A stretch of 64,000 bases of DNA from Gordonibacter urolithinfaciens (lineage in GTDB: Bacteria > Actinomycetota > Coriobacteriia > Coriobacteriales > Eggerthellaceae), in assembly GCF_900199375.1 (NCBI RefSeq), contig NZ_LT900217.1, positions 2,108,001-2,172,000 on the forward strand, read 5' to 3'. Shown piece after piece: positions 34,298-43,158 of the stretch. Under the pieces are notes generated by a model, which saw only the letters and a program-made list of their open reading frames with translations, searched no databases and was not told the DNA's origin. The position numbers were made by a program, and so were the translations under genes. Position 1 is the first letter of the stretch. Every line of letters begins with the position of its first letter.

Positions 34298-35263
34298 ATG
34301 ACGGAAGTGCAGAAGAGCATGGCCTTGTTCTCGGGGTCGGTCAACCCCGAGCTCGCCGACGAGATAGCGAAGCACCTGAACGCCTCGCTCGGCAACGTGA
34401 AGCTGGAGAAGTTCGCGAACGGCGAGATCTACGCGCGCTACCAGGAGAGCGTCCGCGGCGCCGACGTGTTCCTCATCCAGTCGGTGTGCGGCGCCGAGGG
34501 CTACGACGTGAACGACGCGCTCATGGAGCTGCTCATCATGACCGACGCCGCCAAGCGCGCCTCCGCGCGCTCCGTGTCGGCCGTCATCTCGCACTACGGC
34601 TACGCGCGCCAGGACCGCAAGGCCGCGCCGCGCGAGCCCATCACAGCGAAGCTGGTGGCCGACCTCTTGGCCGCGGCGGGCGTGGACAACGTGATCACCG
34701 TCGACCTGCACCAGGACGCCATCCAGGGCTTTTTCGACCTGCCGGTGAACCACATGACGGCCATGCCCATTTTCGTGGACTACTACCGGTCCATGGGCTT
34801 CGACCCCGAGCAGCTGTGCGTGGTGTCGCCTGACGTGGGCCGTGCGAAGGCGGCGAAGAAGTTCTCCACCATGCTGGACTGCGACATCGCCATCATGCAC
34901 AAGGATCGTCCGAAGCACAACCAGGCCGAGATCACGGCGCTCATCGGCGACGTGAAGGACAAGGTGTGCATCCTCAACGACGACATGATCGATACGGCCG
35001 GCTCGCTGGTGGCGGCCGCGTCTACCCTCAAGGCCAAGGGCGCCGCGCAGGTGTACGCGTGTGCCACCCACGGCCTGTTCAGCGGTCCGGCGTACGACCG
35101 CATCGCCAACTCAATCATCGAGGAGGTCGTGGTGACGAACGCGGTGCCCGTGCCGCTGGAGCGCCAGACCGGCAAGATCAAGGTGCTGTCGCTGGCCTCC
35201 CTGTTCGCGAAGACCATCAGCAACGTGTACGACAACGGCTCCGTGGCCTCGCTGTTCGAGTAG
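34298..35263 (+). CDS. prs: Ribose-phosphate pyrophosphokinase
   Basis: A 321-residue enzyme making phosphoribosyl pyrophosphate for nucleotide, histidine and tryptophan synthesis. Visible are SHYGYARQDRKAAPREPITAK near 105 (ATP site), VDLHQDAIQGFFDLPV near 133, VVSPDVGRAKAAKKF near 173, and the PRPP loop LNDDMIDTAGSLVAAA near 227. ATG 34298 follows GAAGGAG. pth begins six bases downstream. Confidence 0.96.
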   Translation: MTEVQKSMALFSGSVNPELADEIAKHLNASLGNVKLEKFANGEIYARYQESVRGADVFLIQSVCGAEGYDVNDALMELLIMTDAAKRASARSVSAVISHYGYARQDRKAAPREPITAKLVADLLAAAGVDNVITVDLHQDAIQGFFDLPVNHMTAMPIFVDYYRSMGFDPEQLCVVSPDVGRAKAAKKFSTMLDCDIAIMHKDRPKHNQAEITALIGDVKDKVCILNDDMIDTAGSLVAAASTLKAKGAAQVYACATHGLFSGPAYDRIANSIIEEVVVTNAVPVPLERQTGKIKVLSLASLFAKTISNVYDNGSVASLFE

Positions 35264-35269
35264 GGCGCA

Positions 35270-35827
35270 ATGTACCTGATCGTAGGCCTGGGGAATCCGG
35301 GCGAGGAATATGCGCACACGCGCCACAACGCCGGGTTCGACGCGGTGGATGCCATCGCGGGCGAGGTGGGAGCGCGCTACTGGAAGACGGAGTGCGGGTC
35401 GCTCACGGCCAAGGGAGCCTACCGCGACGTCGACCTCGTGCTCGCCAAGCCCCAGAGCTACATGAACACGTCGGGCGGCCCGGTGAAGCAGCTCATGAAC
35501 GCCTACGGCGTGGACGCGGAGCACCTTATCGTCATCCACGACGAGCTGGACATCGACCCCGGCACCGTGCGCGTGAAGTTCGGCGGCGGGCACGCGGGGC
35601 ACAACGGCCTGCGCTCCATCTGCGACAAGCTGGGCACGCGCGATTGGAGCCGCGTGCGCGTGGGCATCGGCCGCCCGCCGGGACGCATGCCCGTGGTGGA
35701 CTGGGTGCTGTCGCTGCCAAAGAAGGAGGCCGCCGACGACTTCGCCTACGCCGTGGACCGCGGCGCCCAGGCCGCGCTCTCGCTGGTTACGGCGGGCTTG
35801 GAGAAGACCCAGCAGGCGTTCAACTAG
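35270..35827 (+). CDS. pth: Peptidyl-tRNA hydrolase
   Basis: A 185-residue enzyme that recycles peptidyl-tRNA released from stalled ribosomes. LIVGLGNPGEEYAHTRHNAGF opens the protein with catalytic H19; KPQSYMNTSG near 62 and GGGHAGHNGLRSI near 105 are the family's substrate-binding blocks. It starts six bases after prs and is translated with it. Confidence 0.95.
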   Translation: MYLIVGLGNPGEEYAHTRHNAGFDAVDAIAGEVGARYWKTECGSLTAKGAYRDVDLVLAKPQSYMNTSGGPVKQLMNAYGVDAEHLIVIHDELDIDPGTVRVKFGGGHAGHNGLRSICDKLGTRDWSRVRVGIGRPPGRMPVVDWVLSLPKKEAADDFAYAVDRGAQAALSLVTAGLEKTQQAFN

Positions 35828-36036
35828 GGGAAGCGCCGATTCTCGCCGCATTGGCGTTGGTGCCGTAAAGCAAGGGCTGGGCCCTCGTTGGAAACCTACG
35901 GTATGTTACCTGTTGAGCGGCAAAGGCAGTGCCCCTGCTCTGCGGGACGGCTGCGGCGCGCCCAGCGCTCGCCCCGATGCGGATGCGCGGGTTTGCGCTT
36001 CAGCAGCTCCTTGTCTGCAATAAAGCCGTTTCTCGC

Positions 36037-36699
36037 TCATCTCATCGTCACTATCCACTCCACGAGCAAGAACGCCGTGATGAACAGCAGCAGCGCGCCG
36101 ATGGCGCGCGCCTGCTGCTTGTCGGCTCCCAGCTTCCGCTCCAGCTCGCTCGATCCCGGATGGGAGTTCACGAACTGCAGCCCCTTGCCCGTGATCAGCA
36201 TGTACAGCGAGAACGCGAGCAGGCCGAACACGATTGCGCCCATCCCCAGGTCGACGAGCAGCTGCGCCACGTCGACGGGCGCAGCGAACCCGGCTTCCGC
36301 GAAGCACATCGCCACGCTTGCCGCCTGGAAGAGGTCGAGCACGGCGAACACGCCGGCGACGACGGGAAACGACATCTGACCGCCGAAGCTGTCCGACACG
36401 AGCCAGTCCTCGCGCCCGGTCGCTCGCTGACGCTCGAAGACGGCGAACAGGAGAGCGGCCGCGATCTCGATGACGAAGAGAATGCCAGCGCCGACGAAGA
36501 GCTCTGCTTTTGATCCCCAACGGTCGGGCCCGCCCACGTCGAAGTGCACGGGAACCGTCTCCGACAGGAACGGCTGGGCGGCGGCGGTGAGAACGAGGGG
36601 AAGCGCGGCGAGCGCGATGAGGGCCGCGATGCGCCAGCGACTCCGCCGTGCAGGGACTTGACCGTCGGCATCGCAGTTGTGCTCGGAGTTGGAAGACAT
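36037..36699 (-). CDS. DUF1648-like integral membrane protein
   Basis: A 220-residue protein. After a hydrophilic N-terminus, four or five hydrophobic helices are visible. Between the first and second lies VPVHFDVGGPDRWGSK, the signature loop of DUF1648-containing proteins such as SdpI-like immunity and YhdP-type membrane proteins. The rest includes FVGAGILFVIEIAAALLFAV and a C-terminal hydrophobic helix ending in TMR. I chose ATG 36699 (AAAGGG upstream); longer starts up to 36936 are possible but lack similarity. Function unknown. Confidence 0.65.
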   Translation of the reverse strand: MSSNSEHNCDADGQVPARRSRWRIAALIALAALPLVLTAAAQPFLSETVPVHFDVGGPDRWGSKAELFVGAGILFVIEIAAALLFAVFERQRATGREDWLVSDSFGGQMSFPVVAGVFAVLDLFQAASVAMCFAEAGFAAPVDVAQLLVDLGMGAIVFGLLAFSLYMLITGKGLQFVNSHPGSSELERKLGADKQQARAIGALLLFITAFLLVEWIVTMR

Positions 36700-36947
36700 G
36701 GCCGCCGCCCTTTCGAACGCTCGCATAAGCATATTTAGCAATACTAAGTATAGACGAAGGGGAATCAACGAGGCAAGCGGGTCTCGGGCGCTGCGTCCTG
36801 CCGGGCGCTTGACGGCAGGACACCTGCCCAGGGAGCGCACCTCGGCCGCTCCGTCCGGAGCGTTTCCCCGATTTAGGAGCGTTTGGGCCGCGGCGCTTGG
36901 GCTATACTTGAAGGGATGGCGAAGGTACGGAGGCAAAGGAGGCTGCG

Positions 36948-38324
36948 GTGCGGGAGTTGGTCAAGGGCGAGCGGGGGCGCGTGTACGCGCTGTTCGCCAT
37001 CGTGATGCTGGCCTCCGCCTTCGGCAACCTCTCGCAGACGGCCGTGAACGCCATGATGCCCGAGATCATGGGCGAGTTCGCACTCGACGTGAGCTTGGGC
37101 CAGTGGCTTACCACCAGCTACATGCTGGTGCTGGGCATCGCGGTTCCCGCGGCCACGTTTTTGGGGAAGCGGTTCACCACGCGCCAGCACGTGTTCATCG
37201 CCCTGACGTTCTTCCTGGTGGGGGCCCTTGCCGACTGCCTGGCCTCGAATTTCGCCGTGCTGCTGGCCGGGCGCATCTGCCAGGCCGTATCCACGGGGCT
37301 TCTGCTTCCGCTCATGCAGACTATCGCCATGACGCGCTTTCCCGAGGGTCGCCGCGCCACGGCCATGGGCATCGCGGGCATCGCCATGGGCTTTGCGCCG
37401 AACATCGGACCGACTGTCGGCGGGGCCTTCAGCTTCTCGTTCGGATGGCGCAGCTTCTTCGTGCTGCTGCTGGCAGGCGTGGTGGTGCTGGGGGTTGCCA
37501 CGGCGCTGCTCGTGCGCGGCGGGGAGGGCAACCGCAGCGAGCGGTTCGATACGCTGTCGTTCATGCTGTCGGCGCTGGGCTTCGGCGGCTTGCTGCTGGG
37601 GTTCTCCGAGGCGAGCAGTTTCGCGCTCACCAGCCCGTTCGTCTGGGGCCCGCTCGTGGCGGGCGCGGTGTTCCTCGTGCTGTTCGTGCAGCGGCAGAAG
37701 CGCGTGGAAGATCCGCTCATCAACATGGACATCTTCAAGTCGGGCCAGTACACGGTCGGTTTCGCGGTGTTGTGCCTGCTGCATGCCTCGTTCATGGGCG
37801 TGACGCTGGTCATCCCGTTGTACGTGGAGGGGCCATGCGGCGGCACGGCGCTCGACGCGGGGATCGTGCTTTTGCCCGGCACGTTGGCGGCGCTGTTCCT
37901 GAACCCGCTGGCCGGCGTGCTCACCGATCGGTTCGGCATCCGTCCCGTGACGCTGGCATCGGGCGCGCTCTTGGCGGTCGGATCGGTGCTCATGGTGTTC
38001 CTGGACGAGGAGACGCCGCTCGCCGTCACCACGTTCTGCCAGGCCGTGCGCGCGTTCGGCGTGTCGGGGCTCATGGGCCCGCTCATCTCGTGGAGTCTCG
38101 CCGGCCTGCCGGGGCGTATCGTTACCGACGGCAGCTCGTTCTCCATCGCGGGGCGCCAGGCGTGCGCCTCGCTCGGCACGTCGGTCATGGTGCTGCTCAT
38201 TGCCCTGGCGGGCACCTCGGCTGCCGCGGCCTCCAACCCTGCACTGCCCTACCAGCTGGCGTTCGCCTTCTCGGCTGTGTTCGCCGTGGCCACGTTCGTC
38301 GGCATCGTGGCGAAGGTGCGCTAG
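36948..38324 (+). CDS. MFS transporter, DHA2 (EmrB-like) drug exporter
   Basis: A 458-residue protein with about 14 hydrophobic helices. Signatures: NAMMPEIMGEFALDVSLGQW in the first loop, RICQAVSTGLLLPLMQTI after helix 4, and GFAPNIGPTVGGAFSF (motif C of drug antiporters) in helix 5. GTG 36948 follows AAAGGAGG. Family knowledge: proton-driven export of amphiphilic compounds; substrate unknown. A PadR-type regulator gene lies 400 bases downstream on the same strand, and could regulate it. Confidence 0.87.
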   Translation: MRELVKGERGRVYALFAIVMLASAFGNLSQTAVNAMMPEIMGEFALDVSLGQWLTTSYMLVLGIAVPAATFLGKRFTTRQHVFIALTFFLVGALADCLASNFAVLLAGRICQAVSTGLLLPLMQTIAMTRFPEGRRATAMGIAGIAMGFAPNIGPTVGGAFSFSFGWRSFFVLLLAGVVVLGVATALLVRGGEGNRSERFDTLSFMLSALGFGGLLLGFSEASSFALTSPFVWGPLVAGAVFLVLFVQRQKRVEDPLINMDIFKSGQYTVGFAVLCLLHASFMGVTLVIPLYVEGPCGGTALDAGIVLLPGTLAALFLNPLAGVLTDRFGIRPVTLASGALLAVGSVLMVFLDEETPLAVTTFCQAVRAFGVSGLMGPLISWSLAGLPGRIVTDGSSFSIAGRQACASLGTSVMVLLIALAGTSAAAASNPALPYQLAFAFSAVFAVATFVGIVAKVR

Positions 38325-38476
38325 GGCCGCTTCGAGCACGCTCTGGGACGGATAGCGCTGCTGCGGCTCACCTGCTCGGGTATCGTCGAACCAGGCTGTG
38401 GCTGGCGCGGGCACGTTGATATCAGCGCAACGACCGGATGACGGCTTTTCGGGACGCATGGCGGCATGGGCAAAGA

Positions 38477-38532
38477 TATATGTTGACAACATAGATGTTT
38501 CGGGAGTATATATGTTCATGTCATATAGCTGT
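38477..38532 (+). promoter_or_regulatory. Promoter with overlapping dyads upstream of the PadR gene
   Basis: TTGACA at 38483-38488 and TATATA at 38507-38512 (18-base spacing) form the clearest promoter in the window. The -35 lies in the dyad ATGTTGACAACAT, and a second dyad, TATATG-N7-CATATA, begins at the -10. ATGT/ACAT half-sites are typical of PadR operators, so autoregulation is likely. The rest of 38325-38724 holds no gene I can support. Confidence 0.6.
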
Positions 38533-38724
38533 AGACGACAGAGCGGGCGAACGGCGAATGCCGGCAGGTCGCGGAGGAACGACGACCGCCGCAGAAGGGG
38601 CGGCCAGACGGCGTAAAGCTTGCGGCCTGCTGAGGCAGCGCGACGGAAGCGCCGCGTTGGCCGGTGCAAGCCGCTAACCCGCCGAAGAGACGGCCGACGG
38701 GCCGAGTAAAAGGAGGCGACGCGC

Positions 38725-39159
38725 ATGCCGCGAGGCGACTGCGGAGGAGAGGGTGCCCGGCAACCGTGCTGTCGACGGCGCGGCGGGGGCGGCGGAGCGT
38801 TGGTGGAGCCGGCGGCGTTGGCGGCCCTGCTGTATGCCGGCGGCTACGGCTACGACATGCGCCGCACCATCCTCGACATGACGGACGGCGAGGTGGACGT
38901 CGACGTGGGCGGGCTGTACCGTTCGCTGCGGAGGCTGGAGGACGAGGGCGCTGTGGCGTCGCGCTGGTGCGAGGACGCCTCCGGCCCACGCCGGCGCGAG
39001 TACGAGCTCACGGAACAAGGCCTGGAGCTGGCCGAGCAGTGGCTCGACGCGCTTCGGGCACGCCAGCGGCTCGACGAGCTGCTGGTGGGGTTGCTGGAAG
39101 GCGGCCTGAACGCCGCCGGCCGAATCCGCGAGAGCGCGCAAGCGCCGAGCGAAGGCTGA
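38725..39159 (+). CDS. PadR-family transcriptional regulator
   Basis: A 144-residue protein. A Cys/Arg/Gly-rich leader of about 25 residues precedes a PadR winged helix (LAALLYAGGYGYDMRRTIL, then DVGGLYRSLRRLEDEGAVAS near 70 and RRREYELTEQGLELAEQWL near 95), with a short C-terminal helix for dimerisation. ATG 38725 follows AAAAGGAGG. Its cysteine-rich start is unusual and could bind a metal or sense redox state, which is speculation. The NifX-like gene follows on the same strand. Confidence 0.83.
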   Translation: MPRGDCGGEGARQPCCRRRGGGGGALVEPAALAALLYAGGYGYDMRRTILDMTDGEVDVDVGGLYRSLRRLEDEGAVASRWCEDASGPRRREYELTEQGLELAEQWLDALRARQRLDELLVGLLEGGLNAAGRIRESAQAPSEG

Positions 39160-39403
39160 AGAACTCCGGATGGCGTCGCAATAAGCTGTAGGCGATGGGC
39201 GCGAAAGCTCTTGCCAGCCCAGCGAAACGGCGGATGGCGGCGCGGGCGCGAAGGCGCGCAGATGGCTGCCGCCGTCCGTCCTGCTGACTCGGCAAGGCGG
39301 TGTCTGCGCGGGCGTTCGGGAAACGAGAAGGGCACGACCCGAGGCGACGAGGCCTCGGAAGACGATAAGCGGAACGGCGACGTTCCGGGAAAGAAGGGTC
39401 ATC

Positions 39404-39784
39404 ATGGGAGAAACGCTGAAACTCGCGGTGCCGACGATGGGCGCAGCCGACCTTGCATCCGAGCGCTCGGGCCATTTCGGCCACTGCGACTGCTTCACCA
39501 TCGTGGACATCGAGGACGGCGAGATCAAGGGCACGTCAGAGCTGGCGAACCCGCCGCACGAAGAGGGCGGCTGCCTGCGCCCGGTGGGCCTGCTGGCCGA
39601 CGCCGGCGTGGACGCCATCGTGGCGGCCGGCATGGGCATGCGCCCGATGATAGGCTTCAACGACGCGGGCATCACGGTGTACTTCGAGAACCAGACGCCG
39701 AACGTGGGCGAGGTCGCGAAGCTCGTGGCGGCCGGCAGCGTGCCGATCATGGGTGCCGAGAACGCCTGCAACCACCATCACTGA
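39404..39784 (+). CDS. NifX/NifB-domain iron-molybdenum cofactor-type protein
   Basis: A 126-residue single-domain protein of the dinitrogenase FeMo-cofactor family. RSGHFGHCDCFTIVDIEDGEI near 20-40 and PHEEGGCLRPVGLLADAGVDAIVAAGMGMRP near 50-80 give the usual fold and putative cluster-binding His/Cys. It ends CNHHH. Nitrogenase genes are absent, so, as in many anaerobes, it is more likely a metal-cluster or metal-binding accessory. Possibly controlled by the PadR protein encoded just upstream (244-base gap). Confidence 0.8.
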   Translation: MGETLKLAVPTMGAADLASERSGHFGHCDCFTIVDIEDGEIKGTSELANPPHEEGGCLRPVGLLADAGVDAIVAAGMGMRPMIGFNDAGITVYFENQTPNVGEVAKLVAAGSVPIMGAENACNHHH

Positions 39785-39804
39785 GTTCGCAAAACGATCG
39801 ATTG

Positions 39805-39838
39805 CGAGGGGCGCCCGCCGAACGGCAGGCGCCCCTCG
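39805..39838 (+). terminator. Terminator of the NifX-like gene
   Basis: CGAGGGGCGCC pairing with GGCGCCCCTCG (11 bp, perfect), 20 bases after the stop codon; weak T content after it. The following 400 bases, to the TPR gene, are A+T-richer in places and contain no supported gene. Confidence 0.65.
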
Positions 39839-40239
39839 TGCGTTCTAGGGAGAGACTGATTAACGTAACGACGCCCTTCTTGATTGCGCTAGGTTTGCAG
39901 CATTTGAACACGGCCCTTTAAATACGACTGAAAGAGTCATGGACTAAATCAGAGGCTAGAGCATGCTTGAACGAATTTCTGCCGACACGAATCCGAGAAA
40001 CCTCTGGTGGCGAAAAGCCGTCCCCGAGGTTCGCCGTCGAAAACATGCCATAGCCTCCGACTTCGTCCCGCCCCTTCTGCGGTGCTTTTCTGCTGTGCCC
40101 TTTTGGCGGCTCTAGGGAAGCACCGTTAACCAGTGTCTTCCTAGGGGATGGCGTGCACGTATGCCATGCAGACGTGCTGGGTTTTGGGCGCAGGGCTGCC
40201 TGGTCGTGCTATCCTGCTCGGTGAGAGAAAGGAGCGGGC

Positions 40240-43149
40240 TTGGGCCGCGGAGAGGAACAGGGACGAAGCGCAGGGCAAGGCGGGACGTACGTCGTGTCGG
40301 CGGCCAGGTCATTGCTTGGCGCCACGCGCCGCGTGCTGCCCGATGCCGTGCCGTCGCCGTCCGCGCCTGCAGCGGCAGACGCGCAGGCGCCGGTATACGG
40401 CTGGATTGCCGGGGCCTGCGCGGCGCCATCCAAGGGCGACCGCTACGTGGTGGAGTTCACGGGCAGGCGGGAGTTCCGCATCCTAGCCTACGTGGACCGC
40501 TTCGGGCGCGCGTTCTCCACGGACCGGCCGCTCACTGCGCCGCCTGCCCGCAGGCCCGATCTCGACTTCGCGCGCTTTGTCGACGAGGGTCCCGCGGACA
40601 TGGGCCGTGGCCCTGCAGAGACGTGCGCGGACGGGCATACGGCCGTCCGGGGAGCGCGCACCGACGCGGAGCGCGGCCCGGGGGCTCGCCCGGACGGGGA
40701 GCACGGCTGCGTGGAGGTGCGCACGGGCGGCGAGGACGAGCGGCAGGTGGCGCGGTACTTGTGCAAGGGCGGCCGCTACACGTTCACGGACACGTGGTTC
40801 GACTTCGGGCCGCACGCCGCAGGCCTCTCCTACGACGACGCCCTCGCCCGCGCCTACCTGGCGTTCGTGCACCGGCCCCGGCTGGGCGGGGCGGAGGTGC
40901 CCGAGAGGGGCACGGCCTTCGTCCACGAGCGTCTGCGGGAAACCCCGCTCCTACCGGTCCTGCGCACCATCGTCGACGAGGTGCGCAGCGCTGAGAGCGA
41001 CCCGGTGGTGCAGCCGCCCGCCCTGGTGAGAGGCCTTGTGCGGTGGCTCGAGGAAGCCGGCCTGGACGGCCTGCGCCCGCCGGCCGTGCCGGACGAGGCG
41101 CTGCGGCTCGTGCGCACCGCGCGCTACGCCAACCTTTACTACATAGCGCAAGAGGACGAGGACGCGGCCGTCGACCGCCGCACCGTCTGGGCCCTGGAGG
41201 CCGCGCTCAACCGGTTCACCCTGATGGAGGAGGCGTTCGGTGACCGCGCGACGCTGGCCGGCGACGCGGACTGCGCACGCTGGGATGCCTACCTGATAGA
41301 GACGGCGGGGGCGCAGGCGTTGGGCGCCGAGCGCCTGGCCGGCACGCCCCGAGGGTCCGATGACGGTGAATGGGAGGCGCGTTGCCGCCTGGCCGGCGTG
41401 CTTGAGCGGCTGAAGCTGCCGGTGCGCATCGAGGCGCAGATGCAGGCGAACGTGGCGGAGGGCCTTGCAGCTTTCCGGCTGACGGTGCCGGACGCCGCGC
41501 TCATGCCCGCGCGCCGATGGGTCGAAGGCCCGGCAGGTGCCGGCTGGGAGGACGTGCCGACCGCCGAGCGCGACGCCCAGGCGCGCCGCTACGCCATGCA
41601 CTTCGGCCTGGCGCTCGCCACCGCGGCGTTCGAGGCCTCTCCGGCCATCCGCCGCGTCGACGTGGCGGCCTGCCCGCTCGGGGACGGCGCTCCGCCTGCC
41701 GCGCCCGATGGCTGCGAGAACCCTGCCTCGCCGGACGCCGAGTTTCCCGCCGATCGGCAGGAGGCGGCCTACTACCAGGTTGCGCTCACCCGCCGGGCCT
41801 ACGAGGAGTCGGGCTGCTTCCGCAGCGCCCTCGAGGGCGACCCCGCGCCGCTGCTCGCGTATTGCGGCGCCGTGTGCGACCTGCCCGGGGCCGACCCGTT
41901 CGCGCTCATGCAGGCGCTGCCCTCCACCGTGCGGCGCCAGGAGCTGCCCGAGCTGGACGACGCGCCCCTGCCGCAGGCCGTGCGGCCCGTGCTCGGCGCC
42001 GACGATGCGCGCGACCTGCGCATCGCGGCCGAGGCTCGCCGCCGTCGCGTGGGAGAGGGGTTGGCCGACCGCATCGCGCGCGCCGGCAGCGCCACCGAGG
42101 CCATTCGCATCGTGCGTAAGGAGCAGCACGCCGCCCGCACCCTCGGGGACGACCAAGGGGTCTCGGCCTGCACGCGCCTCATGGCGGCGCTCGCGGAGGG
42201 AACGCTGGACACCGAGGACCAGAACGCCGCGGTGACGTGCTTCCTCGGCGAGGACCGCTGCCTGGCCGCCCTCGCCCGCGCCCGTGCGCTCGCCCCGCGC
42301 GACCCCGCCGAGGCGGTGGCCGTGCTGGCGGACGCGGTGTCCGAAGCCGCCGCGCTCGACGGCTACACGGACGGCGCCGTGACCGCATACCGTGCGTTCG
42401 ACTCGTACGCGGCGCGCGTGCGGTACTCCCGCGCCCTGCGGGCCGTGCGCCAGAGGGGCGCCGGCGGTTCGCAACCATCAGCCCCGTCCGACGCGCCCGC
42501 TGTGCCGACCCTCGCCGCTCGGGCGGCCGCGGACGCGGGCAGGAGCATCCAGCTGGCGCCCGACTCGTTCTTCCTCTGCCATTTGGAGATCGTCACGCTG
42601 CTGGAGCGCTCGTTCGACCGCGTGGACGACGCCTTGCGCTACGGCAGGCGCGCCATCGAGCTGGCGCCCGCCTCGGCCGGCGGTTACCGCCAGCTCGGCC
42701 GCGCCTACATGCTGGTGGGCGATATGGACAGCGCTGCGGCCGTGCTGGAGGCGGGCCTGGATGTGGCCGCGCAGCCGAACGACGTGGCCATTGCCTACTA
42801 CCAGCTGGCCTATGCGCTGTGGAAGGCGGGCAGGCCGCGCGCGGGTGCGGCCTGCTACCTCAAGTCGGTCATGACGTCGCCCGTGATGGCGCTGCAGGCC
42901 GTGGCCGAGCTCAAGGAGCTGGCCGCAGAGCACGGCATGGAGCCGATCGAGCGCGATGCCGTGGATGACGAGCTGCGCAGCGCAGGGATAGTGCTGGCGC
43001 CGACGGAGGAGATGTTCGAGACCCTGGACGCGGGTGCCGCGGCCGCTGTGGACGCCGGCCTGTTCCCGGTCGCCCGAAACCTGTTGTCGCTGCGCCTGCA
43101 CTACCGCCCGGACGACGCTCTGGTGAACGTGCTGAAGTCGCTGGAGTGA
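40240..43149 (+). CDS. Large TPR-containing protein of unknown function
   Basis: A 969-residue protein starting at TTG 40240 after GAAAGGAG. No signal peptide or membrane helix is apparent. Residues 50-110 look like a small beta domain (VYGWIAGACAAPSKGDRYVV, FRILAYVDRFGRAFS). The middle is alpha-helical and acidic without recognised motifs. From about 780 there are at least three tetratricopeptide-like repeats (AGRSIQLAPDSFFLCHLEI, DDALRYGRRAIELAPASAGG, YMLVGDMDSAAAVLEAGLDV), suggesting a protein-interaction scaffold. It is single, between the NifX-like gene and the LysR gene that is convergent with it. Function unknown. Confidence 0.7.
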   Translation: MGRGEEQGRSAGQGGTYVVSAARSLLGATRRVLPDAVPSPSAPAAADAQAPVYGWIAGACAAPSKGDRYVVEFTGRREFRILAYVDRFGRAFSTDRPLTAPPARRPDLDFARFVDEGPADMGRGPAETCADGHTAVRGARTDAERGPGARPDGEHGCVEVRTGGEDERQVARYLCKGGRYTFTDTWFDFGPHAAGLSYDDALARAYLAFVHRPRLGGAEVPERGTAFVHERLRETPLLPVLRTIVDEVRSAESDPVVQPPALVRGLVRWLEEAGLDGLRPPAVPDEALRLVRTARYANLYYIAQEDEDAAVDRRTVWALEAALNRFTLMEEAFGDRATLAGDADCARWDAYLIETAGAQALGAERLAGTPRGSDDGEWEARCRLAGVLERLKLPVRIEAQMQANVAEGLAAFRLTVPDAALMPARRWVEGPAGAGWEDVPTAERDAQARRYAMHFGLALATAAFEASPAIRRVDVAACPLGDGAPPAAPDGCENPASPDAEFPADRQEAAYYQVALTRRAYEESGCFRSALEGDPAPLLAYCGAVCDLPGADPFALMQALPSTVRRQELPELDDAPLPQAVRPVLGADDARDLRIAAEARRRRVGEGLADRIARAGSATEAIRIVRKEQHAARTLGDDQGVSACTRLMAALAEGTLDTEDQNAAVTCFLGEDRCLAALARARALAPRDPAEAVAVLADAVSEAAALDGYTDGAVTAYRAFDSYAARVRYSRALRAVRQRGAGGSQPSAPSDAPAVPTLAARAAADAGRSIQLAPDSFFLCHLEIVTLLERSFDRVDDALRYGRRAIELAPASAGGYRQLGRAYMLVGDMDSAAAVLEAGLDVAAQPNDVAIAYYQLAYALWKAGRPRAGAACYLKSVMTSPVMALQAVAELKELAAEHGMEPIERDAVDDELRSAGIVLAPTEEMFETLDAGAAAAVDAGLFPVARNLLSLRLHYRPDDALVNVLKSLE

Positions 43150-43158
43150 AGAACGCGT

